Shown here in pieces: positions 54,975-63,043 of a stretch of DNA of 64,000 nucleotides. Under the pieces are notes generated by a model. The model searched no databases. It saw only the letters and a list, made by a program, of their open reading frames with translations, and was not told the DNA's origin. The position numbers and the translations under genes are program-made. This DNA comes from Thiomicrorhabdus aquaedulcis (GTDB lineage: Bacteria; Pseudomonadota; Gammaproteobacteria; Thiomicrospirales; Thiomicrospiraceae). How positions within the stretch are numbered: position 1 is the stretch's first letter; each line of letters begins with the position of its first letter. The stretch spans positions 682,001 through 746,000 of the forward strand of contig NZ_AP018722.1 in NCBI RefSeq assembly GCF_004001325.1, read 5' to 3'.

Positions 54975-56561
54975 TTATTGATTGGATTTTTTACGCATAA
55001 TCCAACCGCCTAGCCCAAGCATGAGCAAAAAGGTGGTGATTAATGCGGTTAAATCCATCGCACTGGCCGAACCACCCGATGAGCTGCTTACCGTTGGCGT
55101 AACCACGGGTGTTTCTAAGGGCGTTTCTACAAACGTTTCTGGCGCTGGATTGCTTACATGACCTGGCACAGATTGATCTTGCGACACAATGGGCACCATA
55201 CGAAGTGTGAACTTAGAGTCGGTAAACGCACTTACATTACCAATGTTAACAATGTAACTTAAGCCTAAATTTAACAAGTCTTCAACACCGCCAATGCTGT
55301 ATTGATTGCTGCCATCGTTCATGCCGGTGTTACTAGACCACTCGCTGAGTTGCTCTGAGCTTATGGGCGCAAAGTTATTGGCGTTGCCACTTAACCATTG
55401 GTAGTCTACCGTGTCGGGTGTAGCCGGATTATCGCCCCAAAAGGCCACTAAAGTTGCGTCGGTAAGTGGGTTTTTGTCGTCATCGTAAAAAATGGCGCTG
55501 GGTTTATACACGCTGGGCAACCAATCGCCAAAAAATTTGGTGTAGTTACTTGGCATCACCGTGGTCGATTGAATGGTTGTTTTATTTTCGGACAACGCCA
55601 CAAAATACCCGGCACGTCGGGTGTCAAAAAAACCATCTACTGGGTGTTTATCGTCAGCAGTACCAAACAGGCCTGATGAAAACACCGCTAAATCATCGGC
55701 ATCCCAAATGTCACCGACGGGGTCTTCTTCATTATTGGGTGGGTTTTCTCCCGTGCCAATCGACAGAGATAGATTTGTATTGTCTGCTAAGGCTATAAAA
55801 TTTTCCCCTACGCCAAACCCCAACTCAACTTTGTAACCGGCTAGGCGTTTATCGGTGTAGTTATTGAGTTTTTGCAATACTTGATAACGTCGTGGAGTGG
55901 TTGTGTCTGCCTCATTCTCTACATTAAACACAATGTCAATCGCATCAGCGCCCACACCGTCTACCGATGTGGGTAAGGCATCAATTTTAAAGCGTTTGTG
56001 AGTCTGAAAAGGGCTGTCGCACAAGGTTGGGTTGGGTTCAGTTCCGTGAACTTCCATAGAATCTAACCAACCCCCAGCCGTTAAGTTGTTGGGCAGTTCA
56101 GAATATTCATAATACGACGTGCTCATAATGCAACTGGCGGGTTTATTGTTGGCTAGCACTTCGCTAATATCTGGATGGGTAATGGTTTTAATGCCCGAAG
56201 GTTCTCCCACCGGCCAGTCTTTGCCGTGTAAATGCCCGGTCACCACCGGCGTTTCACCACCATCGGTGATGTGACTTACAAACGTTTCACCGTACGTCAT
56301 GGGCGTGTAGCTGCCGTCCGTTTTATTAAATGTTTTGCCAGCAATCTCTTCACCGGTTTCAACATTAATGATTTTGACCTCAACGTTGTCTAAGTTAAAA
56401 CCGCCAAAACCATTTTTCCATGCATCTGCATTTTCTAACAATGGACTAGGAGCGCCTTGCTGAATGCCGGTGATTTTGCCAGCCCAAGCCGGGTTAAACG
56501 CGGTTAAGCAGGCGACGGTGACTAGGGTTAATGGAAAAGAATGCGTTATTTGCGTTTTCAT
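54975..56561 (-). CDS. Exported protein with C-terminal sorting signal (choice-of-anchor F-like)
   Basis: 528 residues, signal peptide MKTQITHSFPLTLVTVACLTAFNPAWA. The C-terminus has the tripartite form of a sorting signal: a small-residue linker (SSSSGGSASAM), a hydrophobic helix (LTALITTFLLMLGLGG) and a basic end (WIMRKKSNQ). The extracellular body (GAPSPLLENADAWKNGFGGFNLDNVEVKI, DGSYTPMTYGETFVSHITDGGETPVVTGHLHGKDWPVGEP) fits what I recall of the choice-of-anchor F family. As the only gene next to the exosortase, it is the probable substrate. Function unknown. Confidence 0.75.
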   Translation of the reverse strand: MKTQITHSFPLTLVTVACLTAFNPAWAGKITGIQQGAPSPLLENADAWKNGFGGFNLDNVEVKIINVETGEEIAGKTFNKTDGSYTPMTYGETFVSHITDGGETPVVTGHLHGKDWPVGEPSGIKTITHPDISEVLANNKPASCIMSTSYYEYSELPNNLTAGGWLDSMEVHGTEPNPTLCDSPFQTHKRFKIDALPTSVDGVGADAIDIVFNVENEADTTTPRRYQVLQKLNNYTDKRLAGYKVELGFGVGENFIALADNTNLSLSIGTGENPPNNEEDPVGDIWDADDLAVFSSGLFGTADDKHPVDGFFDTRRAGYFVALSENKTTIQSTTVMPSNYTKFFGDWLPSVYKPSAIFYDDDKNPLTDATLVAFWGDNPATPDTVDYQWLSGNANNFAPISSEQLSEWSSNTGMNDGSNQYSIGGVEDLLNLGLSYIVNIGNVSAFTDSKFTLRMVPIVSQDQSVPGHVSNPAPETFVETPLETPVVTPTVSSSSGGSASAMDLTALITTFLLMLGLGGWIMRKKSNQ

Positions 56562-56638
56562 GATAATGGCCTCTTTGATGTTTTATGAACTAAGTTTATA
56601 AACTTGATTTCATAGTAAATAAAAGTCAAAAAGAGGGC

Positions 56639-56656
56639 ATCACCCAAAAGAGTGAT
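56639..56656 (-). promoter_or_regulatory. Operator-like imperfect palindrome (copy 1)
   Basis: ATCACCCAAAAGAGTGAT on the plus strand: ATCAC and GTGAT arms with an 8-base spacer, centred about 86 bases before the anchor-F-like start. Matched by copy 2 at 59967-59984 in 16 of 18 positions, with GGC upstream of both. Confidence 0.65.
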
Positions 56657-56840
56657 ATGGTTTTGTCATAACGATTCAAGATGATTTGGCGCAAGTGTTA
56701 AGGCGAAAAAGTGCAATTTTTATGCATTATTATGTTGGCAATTTTGTAACGATGCACTTACTTTGGCCAGGTGATTGCAACCTTAATAGAGTCTTTAACA
56801 AAGCCTTAAAAAGAGTTTAACCAGGCCTGGTGAAAGCAAA

Positions 56841-56873
56841 AAGGCCACAATTTCATTTGAAATTATGGCCTTT
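56841..56873 (-). terminator. Terminator of the choice-of-anchor O-like gene
   Basis: AAGGCCACAATTTCA / TGAAATTATGGCCTT arms form a long stem with a T-rich tail when read on the minus strand, 69 bases after the stop. Confidence 0.8.
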
Positions 56874-56941
56874 ATTTTGGCGTTTAAAAGATAAAGCTGA
56901 GAGCCTTATTAGCGCGGTATTAGCGCGGTATTAGCGCCGAT

Positions 56942-59893
56942 TTATTGCGCTAATGTTGGCTGTGCAGTTTCTTCTATTATTTCTTCTATCGTTTCTTCTG
57001 CTACATCGTAGTCTTTACGTTGTGCCCAAATATCACTGCCCAACAAATAGGCGGCGGCACTTTCAGGGGCTTCGCTTGGATCAAGCTCTTGCAACCACAA
57101 AGAGTACAGCGTTTTACCGTCAGGGGATGCGATGTTTTGCACCTCTTTCTCTTCGGCCACCGACTGCACAATGGCTTCGTTAATCAGCTCACCGTCGGCG
57201 TTGGCGGGCACTTTGTCCCACGTTGTACCGTTATCGGTTGAGCGTGTTACAAACAAATCCAATTCCAATCCGGTTCCCATGTCCATTGTGCCATACGTCA
57301 CAAACAGGGTGTTGGCATCTCTGGTTTCTACGCCATCAATGGGTTCACTGGTGGGAATTAACCGTGGGTCAAGCGTCGATACTTGATTGTTGGTGATGTT
57401 GGAAACGTCTATGGGCGCTTGCCAATTAGCACCGTTGTCAAACGAACGTATGATGTTAAAGTTGTTGGACAAATGCCCCACTGAGGCTACGCGCCAAGAA
57501 GGCGTGTATTCGTAGCCCACTATGATGTCATTGCCGCTTAAATAGCCGCGCGGTGAGAAGGTGTTTTCTAAGTTATTTTTCCAGGTAGCGTCGTTTAAAT
57601 TGTTGGCATCCCAGGTGCCCACTAAGGTTTCTACGGCATTAGGGGTGCGCGAACTTAGATTCCAGTGGGTCGAGGTTAAGTTAGATACATCATAACCACC
57701 TTTGGCCAAACGCAAATACATGTCCGATGACGCGCCTTGGGTTTCAATGCCCGATTTGTACAAAATACCCCAGCGGTGTTGCACGTTATCGTCGTTCACA
57801 TCGCTTTCGTCTACTTGGCTGATTAAGGTTAAGCGGCGGACGTTTTCAAGCACCGGTAAATTTTCTGGGTTATTGTCAGGAACCGGACGAACACGATCAG
57901 GATCCGGTGCCATAAGTTTATTAACAATAGTACCGGGTGCGATTGGGGTGGGTAGAGTCATTGGAAACGAATGCACATAGGCTATTTTGCCTTGCGCTTC
58001 AATTGGAATCGTATCTAACGTTTCGCTGTTGGGTACGCCCGGAAGACTTTCGGCCTCACCTTTGGTCTCTTCGTAGCCTAAAATAACCTGATCGCCAAAC
58101 AGTCCTAAAATAGGCCGTGATGCACCGGTATCGCCGTTGAGCAGTTGCAGTTCGCTTTCAGGCGTGTCGTTATAAATGGCTCTGATAGGATCCAAATAGG
58201 CGCTGTAACATTTGCCATTGTCTTTGCTTTCGGCATCTTCTACCGAGCCATTGGCTGTGCATAAACTTTCGCAATACAGTGCACCGGTTTCCGAATTAAC
58301 ATTGTCGGCATTGCACACTGCGTTATCGCTGACGGGTACGGGCGATGACAGCTTGTTTAAAGCTTTGGGTTTGCTGGTTTCATCCGAAGTTGGCGTGCCT
58401 CCGGTTACCGCTGCGTCATCAATCGCGGCAAAATCGTCTATGGCAATGTAGCTGTACCAAATGTCGGTGCGGTGGTTGGTCGATGCCCCACTCCAGCCAT
58501 CGCCTGGGCCTTCACCGCCGCCAGGACGTAAGCCTTCTGGGTCTTCTTGCCACGCCAATACAAAGCCTTCGGGGCCGGCATCAATGGTGATTTTATTAGA
58601 GTCGCGGCGTCCTGTGGTTAATTGCTCGGGTGCGCGCCAGTCAATGCTGTGCGTTGCTTCATTAAACACACCGCGTGCGGTCCATACACAGCTAAAAGGC
58701 ACTTCGTGCGCGGGAATAATCTCGTCGCCGTACATGGCCTCGCCTTCGTAATTAATGGTTTTTTGTGGACCGTTCACTAAATACAAATCGGGAATAGCAT
58801 TTTCTGACAGTTCACCTGGATCGCCGCTAGGGCAAAATTTGTCGTTCCACGCCACCATCACGTAACCACCTTCGGTTTTAATGGCGGGTTTAAACGAATG
58901 CCCAAAATAATCTTCTGTGCTGCCATCGCCATCAAAATCGACTTTAATGGAGCTGTTATCGGCGGTGTTGGACACGTTTATGGCTTTCCAACTTTTTCCG
59001 CTGTCAAGGGATAAAGAGACAAAGGTATCGGCAAAATGCTCAATGTCAGGCAGTTCAGAACTGCCGGTGCCCATTAAAAAATCCCCCGTCATGGTGTCAG
59101 TGTAACTGACTAAAAGGGGTCTTACCTCAGTCGTCTCATCCACTTCGCCCGTGGTGGAGTAACTGGGGGTTTTAAGCATCATACTCACAATGCTGTGCCC
59201 GCCACTGCCGGCCTCTGGCGTTCTTGAGATGTTTTTATGCACCGTAATATCGCCGCTCATGACTTCGGTAAAGTGGGCTTCTGCCTCGTCTTCAGTTACC
59301 ACAGCGTCATCGTCTTCGGGGTTGGCGGTGGCCTCTACCACGGCTTGTAAAATGGCGATTAAATCGGCTTTAAGCTCGGTGGCGTCTTCTAGGCTCATTT
59401 GTGAAAAGTCGAGCGTGGTTAAATCAATATTGGGGTATTTCGCCAAAAGAGCGGCTTCTAACGCCGCCACCGATTCGGCGGTAATGGTGATGCCATTAGA
59501 CGGATTGGCGTCGTTGTCGAGCGACTGCAGTAGCACTAAAATGTTTAAGACGCGCTGGTCAATTGTGGCATCAGGCCCAAAAAAATCCAGCGGCGACACT
59601 TGGTCGGTACGGCCTAATAACTGGCCAAGCTTAATTTTATCGCCTAAATAAAAACTGACCATGCCGCCTTTTTTAAATTGATACAACCCACCATTTTGGG
59701 TTGTGCCATTCAGCGCGCCTTTGAAGGTTAAGCCATTAACGGGCGAATCAACAAACGTACCGGTTAAGGTTTCGGTTTCGGCCGCCGCAGTTGAATCGCT
59801 GCTGCCAGTGTCAGAACAGCCTGAAAGGCCAGAAATACTGGCGCCCATAGCCAAAGCCATGGCAAGCGCGAGGGGTTTTTGAGTGAGGTTCAT
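56942..59893 (-). CDS. Large exported BNR/sialidase-like lipoprotein (choice-of-anchor O-like)
   Basis: 983 residues. The signal peptide ends LSGCSDTGSSDST, so it is a predicted lipoprotein (Cys26), followed by an Asp/Glu-rich N-terminal region with TGTFVDSPVNGLTF, a common lipoprotein start. The body has repeated Asp-box-like units (LSLDSGKSWKAIN; SFDNGANWQAPI; STDNGTTWDKVP), suggesting a beta-propeller of BNR type. The layout fits the choice-of-anchor O family as I recall it. No sorting signal was seen at the C-terminus (EEIIEETAQPTLAQ). It shares an operator-like sequence with the next surface gene. Confidence 0.75.
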   Translation of the reverse strand: MNLTQKPLALAMALAMGASISGLSGCSDTGSSDSTAAAETETLTGTFVDSPVNGLTFKGALNGTTQNGGLYQFKKGGMVSFYLGDKIKLGQLLGRTDQVSPLDFFGPDATIDQRVLNILVLLQSLDNDANPSNGITITAESVAALEAALLAKYPNIDLTTLDFSQMSLEDATELKADLIAILQAVVEATANPEDDDAVVTEDEAEAHFTEVMSGDITVHKNISRTPEAGSGGHSIVSMMLKTPSYSTTGEVDETTEVRPLLVSYTDTMTGDFLMGTGSSELPDIEHFADTFVSLSLDSGKSWKAINVSNTADNSSIKVDFDGDGSTEDYFGHSFKPAIKTEGGYVMVAWNDKFCPSGDPGELSENAIPDLYLVNGPQKTINYEGEAMYGDEIIPAHEVPFSCVWTARGVFNEATHSIDWRAPEQLTTGRRDSNKITIDAGPEGFVLAWQEDPEGLRPGGGEGPGDGWSGASTNHRTDIWYSYIAIDDFAAIDDAAVTGGTPTSDETSKPKALNKLSSPVPVSDNAVCNADNVNSETGALYCESLCTANGSVEDAESKDNGKCYSAYLDPIRAIYNDTPESELQLLNGDTGASRPILGLFGDQVILGYEETKGEAESLPGVPNSETLDTIPIEAQGKIAYVHSFPMTLPTPIAPGTIVNKLMAPDPDRVRPVPDNNPENLPVLENVRRLTLISQVDESDVNDDNVQHRWGILYKSGIETQGASSDMYLRLAKGGYDVSNLTSTHWNLSSRTPNAVETLVGTWDANNLNDATWKNNLENTFSPRGYLSGNDIIVGYEYTPSWRVASVGHLSNNFNIIRSFDNGANWQAPIDVSNITNNQVSTLDPRLIPTSEPIDGVETRDANTLFVTYGTMDMGTGLELDLFVTRSTDNGTTWDKVPANADGELINEAIVQSVAEEKEVQNIASPDGKTLYSLWLQELDPSEAPESAAAYLLGSDIWAQRKDYDVAEETIEEIIEETAQPTLAQ

Positions 59894-59966
59894 GATGCGT
59901 GCTCCTAAGAAGTTAAGGGATTGTTTAAAGTCGCTTAAATCTTAGGCAATGAGTTGAGTTGGAGGC

Positions 59967-59984
59967 ATCACCCCAAAGAGTGAT
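59967..59984 (-). promoter_or_regulatory. Operator-like imperfect palindrome (copy 2)
   Basis: ATCACCCCAAAGAGTGAT on the plus strand, centred about 82 bases before the start of the large BNR-like lipoprotein gene. Nearly identical to copy 1. Confidence 0.65.
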
Positions 59985-60102
59985 TTTGAAAAGGAGAGTG
60001 CGATAATTTGATTTAACACAAGTATCTTTTTTAAAAAGATTGCAAGGCTCTAAAACCGGTTTAACCAGGCCTGGTTGCTTTGATTACTTTGATTACTCCG
60101 TC

Positions 60103-60124
60103 ATGCCGTGCCACGACACGGCAT
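60103..60124. repeat. REP-like hairpin
   Basis: 8-bp arms ATGCCGTG/CACGGCAT around CCACGA; the surrounding TCCGTCATGCC...GGCATCTACAGG resembles dispersed intergenic hairpins of proteobacteria. Only one copy was seen in this window. Confidence 0.5.
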
Positions 60125-60222
60125 CTACAGGGGAAAACCGAACCCGCAATGATGGGGTTTTATTGGTGGTAAAACCAAACCAACCAGGCCTGGTTAAAAT
60201 CTTAGCAAAATAATCAGACCGC

Positions 60223-60942
60223 TTATTTTTGAGACAGCTCTAAAATTTCAGGTGTATTAGCCAACTTATTTACCAGTGCATCAAGCTCTTTAGCAAAGTC
60301 CGATTCAATGGCTACCTCGCCAACGGCTTGGATTAAATCGTTGTAAAAATGTACATCACCAGTAAGCCTATGCCAAAATTCTTGACCAGTGTAAACGGGG
60401 TAGTCGTAGTCTTTACTGATTCGTTTATAGTGCCCATTTAAATCAGACGGTTCACCATAAATAACTCCCACAATCATGTCGCTGTGCGTGATTCGAATAT
60501 GATTAGTTTTCCCTAAGTTAATGACTTTTTTAAAATGATTGGCAATGGTTTCTACATCGTCTTTATTGATGGTGTCGGGGCCAGATTTAAGCTGGCAGTA
60601 CTTTTTGTGACCATCTATGTAATCGGTAAATTCAATGTCGATTCCCGAAGTGGTGCTACCAAACGAACTTAACACGTCGTTGGCAAATCTTTGAATATGA
60701 GTGCCAAATGATGTGGTGATGGATGTGCCCAACACTCTTGGGTAAATCAATGCTTTAGCGATGCTGTCGGGTTGAGAGTTACCGCTCATAAAATTGGCTA
60801 AATAAACCGCTAAAAAAGGGTTTATGTTGAACTGAGAAGCGGTTTCTAGCTTTAAGGCATTACGAATATGGTTTTGCGCAATACTCTCTCGAAACCATTG
60901 TTTTGCTTTGATTAATACAGCTTGTTTTTGTTCGTTTGTCAT
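60223..60942 (-). CDS. Putative type II restriction endonuclease (Eco47II/PmeII-like)
   Basis: 239 residues from ATG 60942 (MTNEQKQAVLIKAK). Longer starts at 60957 and GTG 60969 are possible; none has a clear RBS, so the start is uncertain. The body (WFRESIAQNHIRNALKLETASQFNINPFLAVYLANF, ALIYPRVLGTSITTSFG, TTSGIDIEFTDYIDGHKKYCQLKSGPDTINKDDVETI) contains a D...QxK pattern compatible with a PD-(D/E)XK-type active site. I recall this organisation from the Eco47II/PmeII group, which cuts GGNCC-type sites; the specificity is inference. Transcribed away from the adjacent methyltransferase. Confidence 0.78.
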   Translation of the reverse strand: MTNEQKQAVLIKAKQWFRESIAQNHIRNALKLETASQFNINPFLAVYLANFMSGNSQPDSIAKALIYPRVLGTSITTSFGTHIQRFANDVLSSFGSTTSGIDIEFTDYIDGHKKYCQLKSGPDTINKDDVETIANHFKKVINLGKTNHIRITHSDMIVGVIYGEPSDLNGHYKRISKDYDYPVYTGQEFWHRLTGDVHFYNDLIQAVGEVAIESDFAKELDALVNKLANTPEILELSQK

Positions 60943-60983
60943 AGAGTTTATTCGCATTTTTAAAGGCACTTACAGGCGCGTAA

Positions 60984-60997
60984 ACGCATTAATGCGT
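60984..60997. promoter_or_regulatory. 14-bp perfect palindrome between the R and M genes
   Basis: ACGCATTAATGCGT lies in the divergent intergenic region, 42 bases from the R start and 62 bases from the M start. It is a good candidate operator for control of the pair, possibly bound by the helix-turn-helix at the N-terminus of the methyltransferase. Confidence 0.55.
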
Positions 60998-61059
60998 GTG
61001 CAAGGGACTTTTATTCTGTTAAAATTTAATAACCATTACCAATCTTGAGTAATCTTATT

Positions 61060-62310
61060 ATGAAAAATTTCTATTCCTTAGCCGAGACCGCTGATTTACT
61101 TACCGTGTCTAAAGAGACGTTAAGGCGCTGGGACGATACCGGAAAATTAAAATCAACCCGATTGCCTAACAATTATCGCGTTTATACACCAGAATCGTTA
61201 AAGCAATATGTCCAGGGTAAAAGTATTTTTGAACTCGAGGTGATGGACGAAAATCACTATATCCCAATCAAGCCTTATAGTGTACTTGAATTATTTGCGG
61301 GCGCAGGCGGAATGGCATTGGGCTTAGAAAAAGCGGGAATGAAATGCCAACTCCTTAATGAACTTGACAAAACCGCATGCAAAACGCTAAAAACCAACCG
61401 TCCAGATTGGAATGTAGTAGAAGGCGACGTAGCCAAAGTTTGTTTTAAAAACTATTTTGGAAAAATTGATGTTGTCACCGGTGGGTTTCCCTGTCAGGCT
61501 TTTAGTTATGCCGGCAAAAAATTAGGTCTTGAAGATGCTCGGGGTACTTTGTTTTACGAGTTTGCACGTGCGGTAAAAGAGACGCAGCCATTAATGTGCG
61601 TGGGTGAAAATGTTAAGGGATTAGTAACGCATGATGATGGCAAGACGCTTAAGGGGATGATTGAAATATTGAGTGATTTGGGCTACGACGTGTTGGAGCC
61701 ACAGGTTTTAAAGTCGGCTTATTTTAAAGTGCCACAAAAGCGCGAAAGACTTTTCCTAATTGGGATAAGACGAAATTCGGGCATTCAATTTAACTATCCC
61801 AAGCCCATGCAAGAAATGATGACGCTTACGGACGCCCTAAAAGCAGGAATCTTGTATGCAACCGATGTGCCTGAGTCGCCTGGACAGCGCTACCCTGCCC
61901 GTAAAAAAGAAATTATGGATATGGTGCCTCCAGGCGGGTATTGGCGTGACCTTCCAGAGGATGTTCAAAAAGAATACATGCTTAAAAGCTATTATCTAGG
62001 TGGTGGAAAAACCGGCATGGCGCGCAGAATTAGTTGGGATGAGCCATGTTTAACCTTGACGACATCACCGGCGCAAAAACAAACCGAACGATGTCACCCA
62101 GACGAAACACGTCCCTTTACGGTTAAAGAGTATGCGCGTATTCAAACTTTTCCCGACGATTGGCAATTTATGGGCAGTATGAACCAAATATACAAACAAA
62201 TAGGCAACGCTGTACCCGTAAATTTAGCGCACGCAGTAGGCAAAGAAGTGGTTAAAGCGTTAAATCAATTTATGATTCAGCAAGAATTACGCGCCAAGTT
62301 TTCAGCTTAA
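61060..62310 (+). CDS. C5-cytosine DNA methyltransferase with N-terminal helix-turn-helix
   Basis: 416 residues from ATG 61060 (an upstream TTG at 61045 is less likely). Residues 1-50 form a MerR-like helix-turn-helix (SLAETADLLTVSKETLRRWDDTGKLKSTRLPNNYRVY). The methyltransferase motifs follow: LFAGAGGMALGL (residues 78-89), PCQ with catalytic Cys145 (GGFPCQAFSYAG), GENVKGL near 183, QKRERLFLIGIR and IGNAVPVNLAHAVG. A variable target-recognition region lies between the QKRE and IGN motifs. The paired endonuclease is divergent. The N-terminal domain suggests autoregulation. Confidence 0.92.
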   Translation: MKNFYSLAETADLLTVSKETLRRWDDTGKLKSTRLPNNYRVYTPESLKQYVQGKSIFELEVMDENHYIPIKPYSVLELFAGAGGMALGLEKAGMKCQLLNELDKTACKTLKTNRPDWNVVEGDVAKVCFKNYFGKIDVVTGGFPCQAFSYAGKKLGLEDARGTLFYEFARAVKETQPLMCVGENVKGLVTHDDGKTLKGMIEILSDLGYDVLEPQVLKSAYFKVPQKRERLFLIGIRRNSGIQFNYPKPMQEMMTLTDALKAGILYATDVPESPGQRYPARKKEIMDMVPPGGYWRDLPEDVQKEYMLKSYYLGGGKTGMARRISWDEPCLTLTTSPAQKQTERCHPDETRPFTVKEYARIQTFPDDWQFMGSMNQIYKQIGNAVPVNLAHAVGKEVVKALNQFMIQQELRAKFSA

Positions 62311-62348
62311 AAACAGAGTTCTAAAACTTAAAAAACTTAAAAAACTTA

Positions 62349-62386
62349 AAACCCATTTAGCCAGGCCTGGTTAAGTGGGTTTTTTG
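62349..62386 (+). terminator. Terminator with palindrome in its stem, after the methyltransferase
   Basis: ACCCATTTAG + CCAGGCCTGG + TTAAGTGGGT (with GU pairs) followed by T6; the palindrome (62361-62370) is the top of the hairpin. Convergent with the DUF1415 gene. Confidence 0.8.
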
Positions 62387-62438
62387 TGCGTCGCAATAAG
62401 TGTTTTATGTCCACAATTAATCCTGCCTAATGTGAAGC

Positions 62439-62999
62439 TTACCCAAACAAATGCGGAAACAACTTGGCTTTTTCGGTGTCGCTGAGGGCTTGTACGGTGG
62501 CGATGTTGTGTTCGAAAATGGCTTGTGGGTTGGGGTGGTTTTCTAGGGCGCGTTCTAGGCTGTCTTCGCGCAATAAATGCAAAATAGGGTAGGGTGCGCG
62601 GTTGGTTAGGTTTTCGGCGTCTTCGGGTTGCGTGCCGCCAAATTGATAGTGGGGGTGAAAACTGGCAACCTGAAAAATTCCTTCCCAGCCTTGTTGGGCG
62701 ACTAAATCGTCAACCAAATCTAAAAATTGATTGTAATCGTCAAAGTCGTGCAGCAAATTGGGAATCACCAAAACGGTGGTTTCTATGCTGGGTTGTTGTT
62801 CTAACGTGTGCAGTTCGGTTTGCAGTTGGGTCAGCAGGCAGAGTTTGTCGGTGCATGGGCTAATGGCAATGTGCACTTGATCGTTTTGGTAGGGATGGGC
62901 GGCAAATGGGCAAAGGTTTAAACCGATTACCACCTGTTCGAGCCAGGCGCGAATGCGGGCTTCAATGGTTTGTTGGTCAACGGGGCTGATGTGCGGCAT
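62439..62999 (-). CDS. DUF1415 family protein
   Basis: 186 residues. ARIRAWLEQVVIGLNLCPFAAHP, ETTVLVIPNLLHDFDDYNQFLDLVDDLV, IFQVASFHPHYQFGG and RAPYPILHLLREDSLERAL are the standard DUF1415 blocks. Function unknown; common in gammaproteobacteria as a soluble protein. Start ATG 62999, with AGGAG upstream on the minus strand. The next minus-strand gene upstream starts beyond 63044. Confidence 0.88.
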   Translation of the reverse strand: MPHISPVDQQTIEARIRAWLEQVVIGLNLCPFAAHPYQNDQVHIAISPCTDKLCLLTQLQTELHTLEQQPSIETTVLVIPNLLHDFDDYNQFLDLVDDLVAQQGWEGIFQVASFHPHYQFGGTQPEDAENLTNRAPYPILHLLREDSLERALENHPNPQAIFEHNIATVQALSDTEKAKLFPHLFG

Positions 63000-63043
63000 G
63001 GTGTGCTCCTTAAGATTGAATAATTTGGTTTAAATACGTCCTG

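Larger units (their letters stand above)
56562..56941. other. 380-base intergenic region between the two surface-protein genes
   Basis: Contains, from low to high coordinates, the promoter side of the anchor-F-like gene with the operator-like 18-mer (56639-56656), a dispersed palindrome (56821-56830) and the terminator of the upstream large gene (56841-56873). No ORF. Confidence 0.7.
59894..60222. other. 329-base intergenic region with repeats
   Basis: Holds the operator-like copy 2 (59967-59984), two dispersed palindromes (60065-60074, 60184-60193) and a hairpin ATGCCGTG-CCACGA-CACGGCAT (60103-60124) in a CGTCATGCC...GGCATCTACAGG context, which looks like a REP-type dispersed hairpin. No ORF. 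Confidence 0.7.
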
